20,849 nt of DNA from JALOAT01 sp041677345 (GCA_041677345.1 JBAYQE010000043.1:1-20849); one strand, 5' to 3'; shown: positions 1 through 6,892, numbered from the stretch's first letter. A program made the numbers and translations. Notes: generated by a model from the letters alone, not told the origin.

Positions 1-81
1 AAAGAGCTGCCCGCCGCCACGTCCGTCGAGGACTTCGAGGCTCTGCTGCCTTTCAATCTCGATGCAGGGAGTTTGGATTAG
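1..81 (+). CDS. C-terminal fragment of an unknown protein
   Basis: An open frame runs from the first base to a TAG at 79-81 and gives 26 residues ending PFNLDAGSLD. The gene begins upstream of the window, so only its acidic tail is visible. I do not recognise the family. It lies 60 nt upstream of the toxin-like gene in the same orientation and may belong to the same cassette. The frame could be real or fortuitous; continuity into the window edge and the protein-like composition are the only support. Confidence 0.4.
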   Translation, partial: KELPAATSVEDFEALLPFNLDAGSLD

Positions 82-141
82 GCGGTGCGACGGGGGAAGA
101 CGGGGTTTATTGAGCGGTTACAATACTTCGATGGTCGAAAA

Positions 142-627
142 ATGCATGTGGTTAGGCCCTACCCACCGATTTGCCAGCCAGGGTACATCACCGTTGTGGT
201 TCAGGCCCCGAATGCGACGCATCGCGCTGGCACTCGAATCCCCACAGCTGCCGGTGACAGGTTTTTTTCCGAGCTACTCAGCATGTCCTTGAGCTGCGGT
301 GCAGCTGCAATCTCCTGGGTAGTTGTTGCGGGGAGCGGCGCGGTGGTGCCAATTACTGGGGGTTCCAGCGGGGTAGTGACCATTCTCAGTTATGGTGGAG
401 CGAGCGCTTCTTCCCTCCAGTGCGTCAATTCAGTTGTGCGCATGGCGAGTGAAACAGACTACGGCAGTGCAGAAACGAACCGGTGGCTTGATAGTCAAGA
501 GTGGTACATTCATACGATGACGGCACTTGACGTTATTTCAATCGCCGGTGCAGGGGCGGCAGCAGGGGCCACGGTGAAAATGGTGTTGCGGCTCAATAAG
601 CCGGAACCCCACTCAAGGAGGTGCTGA
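142..627 (+). CDS. Toxin-like hydrophobic protein, N-terminal part (frameshifted)
   Basis: This encodes 161 residues from ATG 142; a GTG at 85 is an alternative in-frame start, and neither has a convincing ribosome binding site. The protein begins MHVVRPYPPICQPGYITV. It has two glycine/alanine-rich hydrophobic stretches: one around residues 50-80 (SWVVVAGSGAVV, then PITGGSSGVVTILSYGGAS) and one near the end (TALDVISIAGAGAAAGATV). A tryptophan-rich link, NRWLDSQEWYIHTMT, lies between them. From memory it resembles a family of about 250 aa in pseudomonads often mis-annotated 'NAD synthetase'; that is unverified. The frame stops shortly after a C4 run (607-610), and the expected C-terminal part continues in another frame at 621-908, so this is probably the front half of one broken or slipped gene. 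The glycine-rich helices recall pore-forming or membrane-targeted toxins, but no catalytic motif is visible. Confidence 0.55.
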   Translation: MHVVRPYPPICQPGYITVVVQAPNATHRAGTRIPTAAGDRFFSELLSMSLSCGAAAISWVVVAGSGAVVPITGGSSGVVTILSYGGASASSLQCVNSVVRMASETDYGSAETNRWLDSQEWYIHTMTALDVISIAGAGAAAGATVKMVLRLNKPEPHSRRC

Positions 628-908
628 AAGGCCTATCGCGGCAGCAGCGGAAGAACTTGACCGAAGAGGTTATTAGGGCAAACACGCCCGGGGTGAGCAA
701 CAAAACTCTAAAGGCACTGGTGGCAGCCGGAAAGTATCCAAAGCGCTTCGGAAAAGTCGAACTAAGCAATACCGTGCGCATGCAGTTGCGGGATGCTGTC
801 GGTGCTGGCCTCAGTTTTGCTGGTAGCGCGACTGGCGGCGTAATTCGTGAACCCGGCAGAGCAAAGGATTTTACGATTGCTGTATTCGAGGAATTCGAGG
901 TCTATTAA
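621..908 (+). CDS. Toxin-like protein, C-terminal part in shifted frame
   Basis: The frame has 95 residues from a nominal GTG at 621. The only Shine-Dalgarno-like sequence, AAGGAGG, ends at or inside the proposed start codon, so independent initiation here is doubtful. The frame is open back to a TAA at 597-599. If read by a -1 shift at the C4 run 607-610, residues PLKEVLKGLSRQQRKNLTEE join the preceding ORF smoothly. The content (KGLSRQQRKNLTEEVIRAN, then YPKRFGKVELSNTVRMQL, then LSFAGSATGGVIR) is soluble and basic and matches what I remember as the C-terminal half of the same family. The stop TAA at 906-908 overlaps the ATG of the next gene (TAATG), so the two are translationally coupled. 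Confidence 0.55.
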   Translation: MLKGLSRQQRKNLTEEVIRANTPGVSNKTLKALVAAGKYPKRFGKVELSNTVRMQLRDAVGAGLSFAGSATGGVIREPGRAKDFTIAVFEEFEVY

Positions 909-1387
909 TGGCAGGTCCCAGAACCGAATTGGAGCAATTAGCCCAGGATATCAAGCACGGTAAGAAAGTCCTGCTGTTTCCTCCGGGTCTGGCTGTCTTT
1001 GTAAGCACCATAATGCTGGCACTGTTTGGATTTGCGAGCACAATGATCTTGGGGTTCCGATTGGTATCGGAGGCTCCTATCGAAATTAGGGCCGTCGCTC
1101 AGTTGGTGTGCACCACTTTCGTTCTTCCTGGTGTTGTGTTACCGGGCCTGATGATAGTGCGAGGAAATAAGCAGTTCGTTCGATGGATCAGATGGTTTGG
1201 TATCTCCTCCAGTCTGGTCGCGTTTGTGATTGCTGCTTACCAATTGACTAGTGGTGATGGTCTCGCCGGGCAATGGGTGCTTCTTTCCGGGGCACTGTTG
1301 GGTGGTGCATCTGCAGCGTGGCTGAGTCGAACACCCCGCTTCATACTATTTTGCAAGTTTTTCTATTTATTGAAAAAGGTACCGTGA
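908..1387 (+). CDS. Four-helix membrane protein, candidate immunity protein
   Basis: This 159-residue protein has a charged N-terminus (about residues 1-22) and four hydrophobic segments, roughly residues 24-48, 60-80, 95-112 and 118-135 (for example VFVSTIMLALFGFASTMIL and WVLLSGALLGGASAAWL). It ends with a basic tail, FYLLKKVP. The family is not recognised. The ATG overlaps the stop of the toxin-like gene. Tight coupling of a small polytopic membrane protein behind a hydrophobic toxin-like protein is the usual layout of a toxin and its immunity protein, so that role is suggested but not shown. Like its neighbour, it is richer in A+T than the rest of the window. Confidence 0.6.
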   Translation: MAGPRTELEQLAQDIKHGKKVLLFPPGLAVFVSTIMLALFGFASTMILGFRLVSEAPIEIRAVAQLVCTTFVLPGVVLPGLMIVRGNKQFVRWIRWFGISSSLVAFVIAAYQLTSGDGLAGQWVLLSGALLGGASAAWLSRTPRFILFCKFFYLLKKVP

Positions 1388-1432
1388 GTCCACAGCACCG
1401 GATCTCGCGTTATCGCGCTAGGGAACTTCTGC

Positions 1433-1476
1433 AAAAATCCCCGATCTGATCCCCTGTTCAGGTAAATCAGGTCGGG
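1433..1476 (-). terminator. Rho-independent terminator after acyP (minus strand)
   Basis: Arms 1440-1450 and 1466-1476 pair over 11 bp with a single G-T wobble around a 15-nt loop. On the minus strand the stem is followed by GATTTTT (T run = complement of 1433-1437). It lies about 110 nt past the stop of the acylphosphatase gene and would end the minus-strand operon. On the plus strand no T run follows, so it does not serve the 908-1387 gene. Confidence 0.65.
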
Positions 1477-1586
1477 AACGAGAATAACGTGAGTTCAAGG
1501 ACCAACCGCAACAAAGTTCATGACGCGGGGAAATGCGCTCATTTTGGAGTTCTGGCGCCATTGGTCGCTACTATTTCAGAGCTTCC

Positions 1587-1853
1587 CTAACCGGTGGTGA
1601 AATCCGCCGGCGGTGCTATCTCCACCGCTTCGCAGCTGACGTTGTCCACGCGGGCGGCGGGCGGGCCTTGCCAGAGCCAGGACTTGAGCTGTTCGATGGC
1701 ATGCTCATCGCCGCAGGCCAGCACCTCGACGCTGCCGTCCGGCAAGTTGACGGCCGCACCGGTGATGCCGAGGGCCAGGGCTTCGCGGCGTGTGGCACCG
1801 CGGAACCAGACACCCTGTACCCGGCCGGTGACACGGCAACGCCTACAGATCAC
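1587..1853 (-). CDS. acyP: Acylphosphatase
   Basis: This 88-residue protein hydrolyses acyl phosphates in the cytoplasm. The family signature CRVTGRVQGVWFRG lies at residues 6-19, with the substrate-binding catalytic Arg at R18. The second catalytic residue, Asn, is N36 within VNLPDGSVEV. Length is typical for the family (about 90 aa). The GTG start at 1853 overlaps the stop of the upstream adaptor gene (GTGA), so translation is coupled; a start further in would lose the first strand. acyP is often a passenger in unrelated operons, so its place after efflux-type genes need not mean a shared pathway. Confidence 0.93.
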   Translation of the reverse strand: MICRRCRVTGRVQGVWFRGATRREALALGITGAAVNLPDGSVEVLACGDEHAIEQLKSWLWQGPPAARVDNVSCEAVEIAPPADFTTG

Positions 1854-2638
1854 GGCAGCACCACGCTGGCCGGCTGGCCGGCACGCAGTGCGGCGTCTTC
1901 CGGCACGTCGATGAGGATGTCCACCGGATAGGCCAGGGTAGCCGCCCCGGTCACGGGTTCGAGTCCGATATGGGTCACCTTGCCCGCATAGACCCGGCCC
2001 CCCGTGCGCACATCCAGCGCGAGGCCGGGACGGATATCGGCAAGCCGGCCTTCCTCGAGCACCGCGCGGACGATGCGGCGCCCTGCTTCAGCCACCGTCA
2101 CCAGGGGCACGGTGGTGAGATCGGCGGCCACGGCCTGGCCCACACCCGCCCTGACTTCGAGTACCAGCGCATCGAACGGTGCGCGCACGCGGCTGTATTC
2201 CAGATCGAGTTCCGCCTTGGTGACCGCGGTCTTCGCCGCCTGCAACTGTGCCGCGGCCGTGGCGTGGGCGATCTTGGTCACCTCCAGCTCGTGATCGGAC
2301 AGCAGCGTGCGGTCGTAGAGCTCCTGTGCACGCTCGTTCTCGCGCTCGGCCTCCGCGTGCACCTGAGTCAGGCGTTCCATCTCGGCGCGTGCCTGCACCA
2401 GCTCAGCGCGGAAACGCCGCGCATCCAGTGTCACCAGCACCTCACCCTTGCGCACCCGGGCACCCGGGGTCACGTTCACCTGTGCCACCATGCCGGATAC
2501 CGGTGTACCCAGTTCCACGCGCTGCGCCCAGTGCACCGTCGCGGGCAGCTCGGCCGCCGCTGCGGTCCCCGTGATGGTGACAAAGAGCGCCAGCACCAAT
2601 ACCCATCTGTTCATTCCCGTCCACCCCGTCATGCTCAC
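1850..2638 (-). CDS. HlyD/RND-type periplasmic adaptor (membrane fusion) subunit
   Basis: This 262-residue exported protein would bridge an inner-membrane transporter to a TolC-like channel. A signal sequence (MNRWVLVLALFVTITGTAAAA) precedes a first lipoyl half-motif (VSGMVAQVNVTPGARVRKGE). A helical hairpin follows, about residues 75-150, rich in A, E and Q, then the second lipoyl half (SRVRAPFDALVLEVRAGVGQ) and a beta-barrel region. It is shorter than a full RND adaptor (usually over 350 aa), lacking most of the membrane-proximal domain. GTG 2638 has GGGAGG 4 nt upstream and overlaps the tolC-like stop (GTGA). ATG 2632 and ATG 2614 are alternative starts, the last giving a cleaner signal peptide. 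No pump gene is adjacent. Confidence 0.85.
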   Translation of the reverse strand: MSMTGWTGMNRWVLVLALFVTITGTAAAAELPATVHWAQRVELGTPVSGMVAQVNVTPGARVRKGEVLVTLDARRFRAELVQARAEMERLTQVHAEAERENERAQELYDRTLLSDHELEVTKIAHATAAAQLQAAKTAVTKAELDLEYSRVRAPFDALVLEVRAGVGQAVAADLTTVPLVTVAEAGRRIVRAVLEEGRLADIRPGLALDVRTGGRVYAGKVTHIGLEPVTGAATLAYPVDILIDVPEDAALRAGQPASVVLP

Positions 2639-3966
2639 GGCGCCTCCCGTGTCTCTTGCGCGGCCTGCTCGGCCACCGGACCGCCAGTGAGTGCATCCAA
2701 CCGCGCCCAGGCGAGTGCCGTTTGGAATTCCGTATCGACCTCCGCCAGTTCGGCCTCGGTCAGCCGTACCATGGCATCGCCCAGGTCAGCGTTCACTTCC
2801 AGTTCGTACAGTGCACGGCTGCGGTCCAGATACAGCTCGCGATAGTCCCTCCCCACGCCAGCCGCCTCACGCTGGACCTTCAACGTCTGCAGTTGCAGCC
2901 AGAGCTCCAGCACAGCATGGCGCAGTTGCATCTGCGCCTCGCGCAGCCGGCTCCGGGTCTCGTAGAGCTCGGCCTGACGTTGGCCCACCGCGGAATCCAC
3001 CAAGCCCCCCGTGTAGAGGGGGATCTCCAGGACCACGCCGGCGCGCCACTCGTCATTGGAGGCCAATTCACTTGAGTACTGCGAGGCCTCCAGTTCACCC
3101 ACCAGACGTGGACGGCGATCGGCACGCGCGGCCAGCACACGTTCTTCCGCTGCACGCACGGCATGGCGCAAGCCGACGAGCACCGGGTTGCGCACCGACG
3201 CCGCTTCCTGGAGCACCTCGACCTCGGGCAGCGCCCGGCTCACCGCAGCGGCCAGATCGGGACGCTTCAGATCGCTCGAAAGGCTGCCGGGACGGTTCAG
3301 GGCATCGGCGAGGGCGGCACGGGTCAGACGCTGGCGACCTTCGGCGGCATAGCGGGAACGCCGCACGTTTTGATATTCGGCCTCGGCGGCAAGCAGGTCC
3401 ACATCGGAGATCTGCTTCAGCTCATGGCGCTGCCGGAGCCGGTCCAGGGTGACATACACCACGGCCATGGCCTCATCCTCGCGACTGAACTCCAGATCCG
3501 CGAGCACCACGTCGAAAAAACGCGCCATGATGTCGATGCGGCGCTGCGCCAGCGCATCCTGGTACACGGATTCGGCGCGCGCCACACCGGCCTCGGCGGC
3601 TGCGCGGAAGGCGCTGGTGCGGCCGAAGTCGTAGAGATTCTTGCGGACGAACAGACTGGCCTTGTGATCATCCCGCTCACGCTCGGGCGCGATGTCGGGC
3701 GGCTCGATCCAGCGCGCGCGGGCCTCGGCGGTCACCGACACATCGGTACGCGCCTCAGCCGCTGCCAGTGCCGCTCGCGAGGCATCCACACCAGCGTGGC
3801 TGATGGCGAGTGCCGGGTGCGGTTCTGCTGCGAGGGACAGTGCGTACTCAAGGGTCAGCGGTTCCGGCAACGGCGCCGCTGCGTCAGCGGCCATCGCGCC
3901 GCTCACCGCCAGCCAACCGCCGAGCAGCATCGCCCGCGCCCGGCCCAGAGACTGCAAAATGGTCAT
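2635..3966 (-). CDS. TolC-family outer membrane efflux protein
   Basis: About 443 residues, exported. The signal segment is MLLGGWLAVSGAMAADAAA. The mature protein begins with the typical LTLEYALSLAAEPHPALAIS and shows the internal duplication of TolC-like channels: long helical coiled coils with the strand-turn marker SLFVRKNLYDFGRTSAFRAA in the first repeat and VVLEIPLYTGGLVDSAVGQR in the second. It forms an outer-membrane/periplasmic tunnel. The start at ATG 3966 is chosen because the signal peptide follows; the frame is open to 4017 without a better start, and ATG 3930 is another option. It overlaps the adaptor gene by 4 nt, so the two proteins are almost certainly partners. Confidence 0.87.
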   Translation of the reverse strand: MTILQSLGRARAMLLGGWLAVSGAMAADAAAPLPEPLTLEYALSLAAEPHPALAISHAGVDASRAALAAAEARTDVSVTAEARARWIEPPDIAPERERDDHKASLFVRKNLYDFGRTSAFRAAAEAGVARAESVYQDALAQRRIDIMARFFDVVLADLEFSREDEAMAVVYVTLDRLRQRHELKQISDVDLLAAEAEYQNVRRSRYAAEGRQRLTRAALADALNRPGSLSSDLKRPDLAAAVSRALPEVEVLQEAASVRNPVLVGLRHAVRAAEERVLAARADRRPRLVGELEASQYSSELASNDEWRAGVVLEIPLYTGGLVDSAVGQRQAELYETRSRLREAQMQLRHAVLELWLQLQTLKVQREAAGVGRDYRELYLDRSRALYELEVNADLGDAMVRLTEAELAEVDTEFQTALAWARLDALTGGPVAEQAAQETREAP

Positions 3967-4024
3967 CCCCAAATTCCGAAGGTGGTCAAAACTGCATCCT
4001 GCCCGCCTGTAGCACATGCTTGGC

Positions 4025-4052
4025 GCCGGCGTCGCGCCGGCCGCGAGGCCGG
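4025..4052. other. Two overlapping GC-rich hairpins between thioredoxin and tolC-like genes
   Basis: GCCGGCG (4025-4031) pairs perfectly with CGCCGGC (4035-4041), while CCGGCC (4037-4042) pairs with GGCCGG (4047-4052). They share bases 4037-4041, so only one can form at a time. They sit in the 95-nt spacer between the SoxW-like stop and the tolC-like start. On the plus strand a T-rich stretch follows, but no plus-strand gene is nearby. On the minus strand they could tune read-through or mRNA decay between the two gene pairs. Confidence 0.4.
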
Positions 4053-4061
4053 TTTATCGGT

Positions 4062-4583
4062 TTATTTTTTCTGTTCCCGCTTGTAGCGGGAGAAAGGCAT
4101 GTGCCTGTACGCCCCATCCGCCACGTAGCGGCCCATCAGGAGGAATTCATCGGTACCCGAGGTACGGCCGGTGTACCGGTGCACGGGATTGCCTTCCAGA
4201 TCGAAGAACGCGATGACCGGCGTGGCGCGCACACGGTTGACCTCGGCGAAGTTCTTCTGTGTCGTGGTCTTGCCGGCGAAATCGACCATCTCCACGTCGC
4301 CTTCGATATCCACGCTGAACAGCATGAAGTTGTCCCGATAGTACTTCTGTACCTCGGGCTGGTTCAGCACGTTCTTTTTCATGTAATGGCAGAACGGGCA
4401 TTCATCCATCTCGAAAAAGACGAGGACGCCCTTCTTGCCCTTGGCTTGCGCCTGCTCCAGCTCCTCGGCGAAGTCACCGAACGTGTCGTTGAAGAAATGC
4501 GCATAAGGATCCTTGCCCGTTGCTGCGAAGGCAGCAGGGCTGAGCGCCAGCGCGAGCACGAGCAAAACCAAAAGACGCTTCAT
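4062..4583 (-). CDS. Periplasmic thioredoxin-fold protein, SoxW-like
   Basis: 173 residues from ATG 4583, which has GGAGG 5 nt upstream; an in-frame GTG at 4598 lacks such a site. The signal peptide is MKRLLVLLVLALALSPAAFA. The redox motif Cys-Pro-Phe-Cys appears in FFEMDECPFCHYMKK, and the cis-Pro loop in RVRATPVIAFFDLEGN. The protein should reduce or transfer electrons to periplasmic disulfides, as in SoxW or the reductase arm of cytochrome c maturation, but the substrate is unknown. It is separated by 12 nt from the TlpA-like gene upstream, so the two are co-transcribed. The C-terminus is basic (SRYKREQKK). Confidence 0.82.
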   Translation of the reverse strand: MKRLLVLLVLALALSPAAFAATGKDPYAHFFNDTFGDFAEELEQAQAKGKKGVLVFFEMDECPFCHYMKKNVLNQPEVQKYYRDNFMLFSVDIEGDVEMVDFAGKTTTQKNFAEVNRVRATPVIAFFDLEGNPVHRYTGRTSGTDEFLLMGRYVADGAYRHMPFSRYKREQKK

Positions 4584-4594
4584 GTGGCCTCCAT

Positions 4595-5062
4595 TCACTT
4601 GTTGTTGCTTTCCGACGCGATGAAGGACTCAATACCTTCCGCCGTCACCATGCCCAGTTTCTGGGCGACCACCCTCCCATCGGGAGATACCAGGAACGTG
4701 GTGGGAAGACCGTTGATGGGCCCGAGGGCCAACATGTCAGGCTCGCTGAGCAACACCGGATAGCTCACCAGGAACTGCTCCACGAACCCCGCGATATCCT
4801 CGGCCAGCACAGCCTCGTCCATGTTCACGCCCAGGACCACCGCATCCCGATCCTTGTGGCGCTCATGAAAACTGACCAGTTCGGGCATTTCCTCCACGCA
4901 GGGCGGACACCAGCTGGCCCAGTAATTCACCACGACCCACTTGCCGCGGAAGTCCGACAGGCGATGGGACTTGCCGTCGATGCCCATGAGGGCGAAGTCC
5001 ACGCCCCCGGCCAAGGCCTGTGCCCCAGTGAGCAGTCCGAGAACCAATGCAAGCGCGCGCAC
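4595..5062 (-). CDS. TlpA-like periplasmic thiol-disulfide oxidoreductase
   Basis: 155 residues. The start is placed at GTG 5062 because a strong GGAGGAGGGG lies just upstream; an ATG at 5077 would put that site inside the gene and has no site of its own. The signal peptide is RALALVLGLLTGAQALA. The fold markers are the redox motif in NYWASWCPPCVEEMP and the cis-Pro loop NGLPTTFLVSPDGRVV. Family members keep periplasmic cysteines reduced, for example in cytochrome c assembly or in copper-chaperone reduction. It is the first gene of the minus-strand group and is followed closely by the SoxW-like gene. No promoter stands out upstream. Confidence 0.85.
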   Translation of the reverse strand: MRALALVLGLLTGAQALAGGVDFALMGIDGKSHRLSDFRGKWVVVNYWASWCPPCVEEMPELVSFHERHKDRDAVVLGVNMDEAVLAEDIAGFVEQFLVSYPVLLSEPDMLALGPINGLPTTFLVSPDGRVVAQKLGMVTAEGIESFIASESNNK

Positions 5063-5202
5063 GCTCCCCTCCTCCATTCAAGAAACCGGTAACCTGCCAC
5101 CCCGCCGCCGGCGCCGCAATATCCCTTTGGCCAGCGTCCCTGCGGGAAAAATGTAACCGCATGATAAGAGTGTTCAAACCGCGGGGATTTATTCCCGCAA
5201 CG

Positions 5203-5259
5203 AAAAAGCCCCGCGGCCAATGCCCCGGTTTCATGACCGGGGACATTGGACCGCGGGGC
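5203..5259 (-). terminator. Strong rho-independent terminator of the LysM lipoprotein gene
   Basis: A long stem: 5208-5216 with 5251-5259 (9 bp), 5217-5222 with 5244-5249 (6 bp) and 5223-5229 with 5236-5242 (7 bp). It is interrupted only by single unpaired A residues at 5243 and 5250, with a 6-nt loop. On the minus strand it is followed at once by TTTTT (complement of 5203-5207). It begins about 20 nt past the LysM gene stop and separates that gene from the thioredoxin operon downstream. Confidence 0.9.
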
Positions 5260-5281
5260 CTTGGACCGCTGAGGCGCTCGC

Positions 5282-5932
5282 TCAGCGCGCGAGATAGGCC
5301 TTGTCGGACTCCTCGACCACACCCAGCGACCAGGCACCGCGGGTACGGGCATGGCGCGCGGCTTCGAGCATGTCGGAGGAGCTGGCGCTGCGATCGATGG
5401 TGAACACCTGGCCCGGATAGATCAGGTCGGCATCCTCGATGGTGTCACGGTTGGCCTTGTAGATCAGCGGCCAGTGGTAGGGATTACCATAGATATCGGC
5501 CTTTGCGGAGATGCTCCAGAGGCTGTCGCCCGCCACCACCTCATAGCTGTTTTCAGCGGCGCTTGCGGCGATGCGCGCCTCTTCGTAACGCTTCTGCTCG
5601 ATGGCGTTCTCCGCCTGGCGGCGGGCTTGATGGGCGAGTTCGATGGCACGCGCGGTATCACCGGCCTTGAGGGCCGCTTCAGCATCGGCGAGCAGCCGTT
5701 CGGAATCACGCCACAGGGCACCTTCGGCCTCGGCACGGCGAATCGCGGCACGGGCGTCCTCGATGGCCTGCATGGCTTCCTCGTGGCTCGGTGCGACAAC
5801 GGCCGGGGCGGTTTCCGCGGCAGGTTCCGGTTCAGTGGCGGGGGCTTCGGTCGGGGCAGTGGCGCAGCCTGCGCTCATCGTTGCGGCCAGTACCAGCAGT
5901 CCGGCCAGATGTGCAATGCGGTTGTTGTTCAT
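5282..5932 (-). CDS. LysM-domain lipoprotein with DUF4398-type helical domain
   Basis: 216 residues. A lipoprotein signal ends at Ser-Ala-Gly-Cys (C23). A Pro/Ala/Glu-rich linker follows (about 24-48), then an alpha-helical repeat region (about 49-130, EEAMQAIEDARAAIRRAEAE and similar) of the DUF4398 kind. Next comes a LysM domain (about 130-185) beginning SYEVVAGDSLWSISAK and containing WPLIYKANRD and LIYPGQVFTI. LysM binds peptidoglycan glycan strands, so this should be an envelope lipoprotein tied to the cell wall. ATG 5932 has AGGAG 8 nt upstream. It stands alone, with a palindrome upstream and a strong terminator downstream. Confidence 0.88.
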   Translation of the reverse strand: MNNNRIAHLAGLLVLAATMSAGCATAPTEAPATEPEPAAETAPAVVAPSHEEAMQAIEDARAAIRRAEAEGALWRDSERLLADAEAALKAGDTARAIELAHQARRQAENAIEQKRYEEARIAASAAENSYEVVAGDSLWSISAKADIYGNPYHWPLIYKANRDTIEDADLIYPGQVFTIDRSASSSDMLEAARHARTRGAWSLGVVEESDKAYLAR

Positions 5933-5996
5933 TTGTTGAGCTCCTGTGTGTTGCGCGGGGAGGCAGGTTTCGGTCAGTCATCAAAACAATGAGAGA

Positions 5997-6017
5997 TTAT
6001 CAAGGAATCCTTGATAA
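5997..6017. promoter_or_regulatory. Perfect 10-bp palindrome upstream of the LysM gene
   Basis: TTATCAAGGA (5997-6006) and its exact reverse complement (6008-6017) flank a single central A. The near-zero loop makes an RNA hairpin poor and a dimeric regulator site more likely. It is about 65 nt upstream of the LysM lipoprotein start and 92 nt past the end of the next lipoprotein gene, so it could control the former. No T run follows on either strand. Confidence 0.45.
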
Positions 6018-6109
6018 ACGGCAGGCGATACGTTCACATTTTTTCATTGGTTTTCCAGCACGCCCCCTTTCCCCGGTGTTGAATGGATCCATGCATGGCA
6101 CAGTAGGCG

Positions 6110-6427
6110 CTAGGGTGTGCCACCCCCGGCTTCCATGGCGCGATCGCGTGCGGTGATGGCCTTTTCCTTGGCAGCGAGTGCGGCTTGGCGCGCGTCCTCG
6201 TATTGCCCCTGCTCGAGGCTGCGTGTGGCGTGGGTAAGGAGCTCTTCGGCCTGGCCGAGTGTCGCGGCCGCGTGCTTGCCGGCCTGGACTTCCTGGGCGG
6301 CACGGATCGCCTGGCGGGCATCGCTCATTTCCTGCACTGGGGGCGAGATAGCACAACCGGCCAGGACCGTGGCGAAGAGACAGAGGCCCATGAGCCTCGC
6401 GGGGATGCGTCGGATGTCTGCTTCCAT
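6110..6427 (-). CDS. Small DUF4398-type lipoprotein
   Basis: 105 residues from ATG 6427. The signal RLMGLCLFATVLAGC ends in a lipobox Leu-Ala-Gly-Cys. The mature part is one amphipathic helical domain (EMSDARQAIRAAQEVQAGKH, then LGQAEELLTHATRSL) closely similar in layout to the helical region of the neighbouring LysM lipoprotein. The two look like paralogues, one with and one without the LysM module. The frame is open to 6502 but only the 6427 start gives a normal lipoprotein signal. The ribosome binding site is weak. The function is unknown; an envelope role is inferred from lipidation. Confidence 0.78.
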   Translation of the reverse strand: MEADIRRIPARLMGLCLFATVLAGCAISPPVQEMSDARQAIRAAQEVQAGKHAAATLGQAEELLTHATRSLEQGQYEDARQAALAAKEKAITARDRAMEAGGGTP

Positions 6428-6507
6428 TCCCAATGGCATTACGGGCGACATCGCCGTGAAAGTGCGGTTCACCGTAACACCCACCCTATGGGCTGTCAAC
6501 AATTAGA

Positions 6508-6520
6508 CTGTAGAATACAG
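6508..6520. promoter_or_regulatory. Possible operator/-10 region upstream of arsC
   Basis: CTGTA (6508-6512) and TACAG (6516-6520) form a dyad around GAA and enclose TAGAAT (6511-6516), a plausible -10 hexamer about 30 nt upstream of the arsC start. No good -35 was found. The spacing does not match a LexA box. Confidence 0.25.
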
Positions 6521-6544
6521 ACAGTTACATTAACCGAGGTCATC

Positions 6545-6892
6545 GTGAAAGCTACCATTTATTACAACCCGCAGTGTTCCAAGTCGCGCGGTGCACTGGA
6601 GCTGTTGCAGGAACGGGGCATTGCCACCGAGGTGGTCGAATACCTGAAGACCCCGCCCGATCACGCCACCCTCGAACACCTCTTGCGTCTGCTCGCCATC
6701 GGCCCGCGCCAGCTGCTCCGCACGGGCGAGGCTGAATACAAGGCTCTGGGACTCGGAGACCCCGCGCTTGGCGACGCGCAACTGCTCGATGCCATGATTG
6801 CCCACCCGAAGCTCATCGAGCGCCCCATCGTGGTCATCGGCAACAAGGCCGTGATCGGCCGTCCTCCCGAAAAAGTTCTGGACTTGCTCTGA
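6545..6892 (+). CDS. arsC: ArsC-family reductase (glutaredoxin-dependent arsenate reductase type)
   Basis: 115 residues from GTG 6545, with GAGGT 5 nt upstream. The N-terminal IYYNPQCSKSRGALELLQ carries the single catalytic cysteine, C11, in the family's NPxCxxSR setting. RPIVVIGNKAVIGRPPEKVL at the C-terminus holds the conserved arginines that bind the oxyanion. It reduces arsenate with glutathione/glutaredoxin if it is a true ArsC; close relatives (YfgD/Spx-like) have unproven substrates. No ars regulator or efflux pump is nearby, and the gene sits in the conserved arsC-wrbA-DUF2069 block, so a housekeeping role is as likely as arsenic resistance. Its TGA is followed directly by the wrbA ATG. 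Confidence 0.88.
   Translation: MKATIYYNPQCSKSRGALELLQERGIATEVVEYLKTPPDHATLEHLLRLLAIGPRQLLRTGEAEYKALGLGDPALGDAQLLDAMIAHPKLIERPIVVIGNKAVIGRPPEKVLDLL

Noticed and set aside
1489..1590. Short plus-strand ORF of 33 codons from GTG 1489 between the membrane protein and acyP
   Set aside because: No proper ribosome binding site, no recognisable content, and it runs into the acyP stop region; probably chance.
1970..4086. Several long plus-strand ORFs opposite the adaptor and TolC-like genes
   Set aside because: They are antisense shadows in high-GC DNA, with His/Arg/Pro-rich low-complexity products, while the minus strand encodes clear families.
6508..6520. LexA box upstream of arsC
   Set aside because: CTGT and ACAG are 5 nt apart rather than the 8 nt of the standard gammaproteobacterial box.
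6185..6544. Upstream extension of the arsC frame
   Set aside because: The ArsC fold begins exactly at GTG 6545, which has a good ribosome binding site; the extension lies opposite the lipoprotein gene.
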